Source: Cinnamomum chago (lineage: Eukaryota; Streptophyta; Magnoliopsida; Laurales; Lauraceae). From it: DNA of 64,000 nucleotides. The DNA lies in contig CP142459.1 in assembly GCA_038049695.1 (NCBI GenBank), positions 68,502,001-68,566,000 on the forward strand, read 5' to 3'. Positions 61,601 through 64,000 of the stretch are shown here, in pieces (within the stretch, counting starts at the first letter, position 1; every line of letters starts with the position of its first letter). Position numbers and translations under genes: made by a program. The notes under the pieces were generated by a model. The model worked only from the letters and a program-made list of their open reading frames with translations, was not told the DNA's origin and made no database searches.

Positions 61601-63784
61601 ATAATTAACCAATATCATGGGAGAAATGAAAAGTTGGTGAGACCATAAAAAGATGGTTCTTGGGGTTCTTCTTAATTGATTTTCTAAGGTTCATATCTTA
61701 TGATCTGTCTGCTAGCAATAATTTGAAGAATTCTATATTAGATAATTTCGAGACCCTGTCATTAACTTTGTTTGCTAGAACGCACAATTAGTGAATGTGG
61801 AGCATTCAGTAGAACATTTTAGTAATTTTACTATATAATTAAGTTATATAATTCTCCTGTAGACTAAGAATTTGAAGAATTAGGAAATATGAGATTTAAC
61901 GAACATGATGATCAATTTCAATAAAAGAAAGCTAGGGCTCGTTTATTTGTATGATCATACTAAATTCTTAGGAGTGCTTATAAAAGGCCTTAAAATTAAA
62001 ATAGCTGAGATTGAATAGATAAATGTGAAAATCTAAAAATAGCCATCAAATAATCTCTTCTTAATTTGGTGGAAAATAATCACCTAAACATCTTCTTAAT
62101 AAATAGAATATTAGCCGGAAAGCTAAACTCTTGCATACATCTCCACACGTTTTTCATCTTTCGCCTCTTTAATATTGGATTTTACCACAAATTCTAAGAG
62201 ATTTGAGATCAAGATGTAAATAGTCACTAGTATTTTTCTTTTTCTTTTTCTTTATCAATATTTTTCCACTCATTCGCATGAATAGTACCTTCATACATGC
62301 AAACTGCATGCTTGTATTGTTACATGCCATGTTTACTCTCAATCTAAGTGAGTCTCGCCATTTGATTAATCCTATATTAAAACATGGGGGGATTATTTCA
62401 ATAATATTTTTTTGGGTAATTCGCTTAGTAGAGTGAATTGAAGTAAAATGCCCAATTTAAGAGTCATGAAAAGAAGAGGAGTCATTGAAAAGAGTATCAA
62501 ATTTCAAAAGTCGCCATTCTTTTAAAAAAAAAATCAACAAGCAATTCTCTCATTTCACTCAATGACAAAAAAAAATCTATTTTTTATAAAAAAAAATACA
62601 TTCTTAAGCCATTAAATGATAAAAAAAAAACCTAAAACTTTGATTTGACCATTTCTAATTTTATTCTCTCATTTAGACCATTTTTATTTTATAAAAAGTA
62701 GATACTCTACTTTTATTCTCTCTTGATTTGACTATGCACTTCACTTCACTCAATAAGTGAATTTCCCAAACAATTAGGTACTTGTAATTGTAATTGGTTT
62801 GGATTTAAGAAAGTAGTCCTAATCTAACTTTGAAACAATAGAACTGGAGGTAGGCACATACACACACAGGACCAGGATTTGAGCTCTTCTTATTGTGTGA
62901 AAAAGGCATCACTACAACAAATGTGAAAGTTCATGAGAACAAATAAAATAAAATAAATACATTGCATTTCTGTGAGCTCATACAACATATTCTAAACTAA
63001 AAATAAATAAAATGTGGCGCTTGCTTCCATTAATTTCAGAATTGAAGCTAATTAAACAAAACAAGTCCCAATAAATTAAACTTGGAATATTCTCCTTTAA
63101 ATTTTTGGGCACCCTTCTGTAATACTGGGTCCATGTTTTGTATCACTCTCAGATGTGCAACGTCAGGAGGATCCAAACAAAAACACATTTGGTACTTCTG
63201 TTGTTTCTCACCAAATTATGGGCATTTCAACAAATGTCCACAAGCTCTGTAAACTTCTTTAAAATTATGATTCTTCATAAAAAAAAAAACCACAAAAAAA
63301 TTATAGGCCAAAATATTAAATTAATACTTATATGCAAAAACTTTAATTTCTCAGTAAAGATATATATAGCCACACTTGTAGCTGTTTGGCTTCGGTTACA
63401 TGGTGCCATTAAAAAATGTTTAATTGGTGGGCACCATGTTCCAACAAGCAAAAATCAAATCATATTGAATGGATCTAATCATACTGCCCGTGCATGGAAA
63501 TAGACCCACCAAAGGAAAACCTACGGTCCGCCGTCCATAATTAGAGAGTTGAGTATATTTTTGTGGAGGATTGCAGTTCATTAGCACAGGAGACAGTAGG
63601 GGTATTCTCTCACAAGTTGTAGATTCAAAATCTTTTTTTTATATGTTTTAAAATACAAAAAGAAAACACTAAAAAAACCGACCACGCCATAATCGTGGTA
63701 GGTGTGTTTGGTATCATATATCATAAAACCTATTACATGTTGTTGCCGTCCATACACTCGATGATATTATTTTACAAGCCACTT
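58637..63784. other. Intergenic, no supported gene
   Basis: It contains an (ATG)9 microsatellite at about 59436-59462, poly-A/T runs and A-rich DNA from 62500 to 63300. Possible hAT-MITE starts (GAGCATGTTTGTTTGG near 59870, AGGGCTCGTTTATTTG near 61934) lack convincing partners. Open frames such as 59589-59837, 60067-60348 and 63138-63503 show no domain I recognise. Confidence 0.4.
59436..59462. repeat. (ATG)9 microsatellite
   Basis: Uninterrupted ATG/GAT trinucleotide run seen directly. Confidence 0.95.
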
Positions 63785-64000
63785 TCCCTAAGGGCATGTT
63801 TGTGTAGCCCATTTCCGCGGAAAAGGTTGTAGTTTTCTGCGGAAAACTTTTTTTTCATGTGTTTGGTGCGGTAGTTTCCCGCGGAAATGCTTTTTCGCCA
63901 CGTCAGGTTTTTCCTTCCTAGGCATGGAAATAGACTTCCTATGGGGGGATATGGGAAATCCATTTCCACGGAAAACTGACCCCCCAATTTCCTCTCTCTC
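63785..64000. mobile_element. Left part of a CCGCGG-rich MITE cut by the window edge
   Basis: It begins with TAAGGGCATGTTTGTGTAG, like hAT-MITE ends, and carries four related palindromes: TTTCCGCGGAAA, TTCTGCGGAAAA, TTCCCGCGGAAA and TTTCCACGGAAA (63815-63980). The partner end would lie beyond the window. Confidence 0.4.

Overview
The window is nuclear DNA from a flowering plant. It is AT-rich, with widely spaced intron-bearing genes, plant-specific gene families (cytokinin dehydrogenase, cysteine-rich receptor-like kinases) and many transposon relics. Gene structures suggest a dicot-type genome, but the species cannot be named from sequence alone.

Three intact protein-coding genes can be assembled exon by exon, all on the minus strand. 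(1) A cytokinin oxidase/dehydrogenase at 15182-9918 has five exons and 526 aa; its first intron is GC-AG and its last intron is 3.3 kb. (2) A cysteine-rich receptor-like kinase (CRK, two Gnk2/DUF26 domains) at 38183-33592 has seven exons and 644 aa. (3) A second CRK at 55184-48873 has the same seven-exon plan and 651 aa. The two CRKs form a tandem pair separated by about 10.7 kb of transposon-filled DNA. The left edge (3-170) may hold the last codons of an unidentified plus-strand gene.

The rest is mainly mobile DNA. There is a 3.68-kb hAT element (3480-7158) with a perfect 8-bp target duplication and a broken transposase. There is a putative non-autonomous Helitron (46399-47105), a LINE reverse-transcriptase relic (47430-48270) and a 2.5-kb candidate LTR (25969-28451). 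Several tRNA-related SINE copies are present, four with recognisable target-site duplications. There are also several MITEs.

The most interesting structure is a family of very short (61-101 bp) foldback elements at 2265, 29718, 42332 and 44937. They share two distinct but related ends (GAGGGGTGCTACTTGGAC-like and AAAAAGTCCACTTGGAC-like), and each is flanked by a 9-10 bp direct repeat. They look like miniature Mutator-type elements. A separate 172-bp MITE sits inside a TA microsatellite at 58437.

Functionally, the CKX would inactivate cytokinins in the secretory pathway or apoplast, and the CRKs would be plasma-membrane kinases with secreted cysteine-rich ectodomains. Nothing in the sequence links these genes into one pathway. 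I found no CRISPR array, rRNA gene or convincing canonical tRNA gene.
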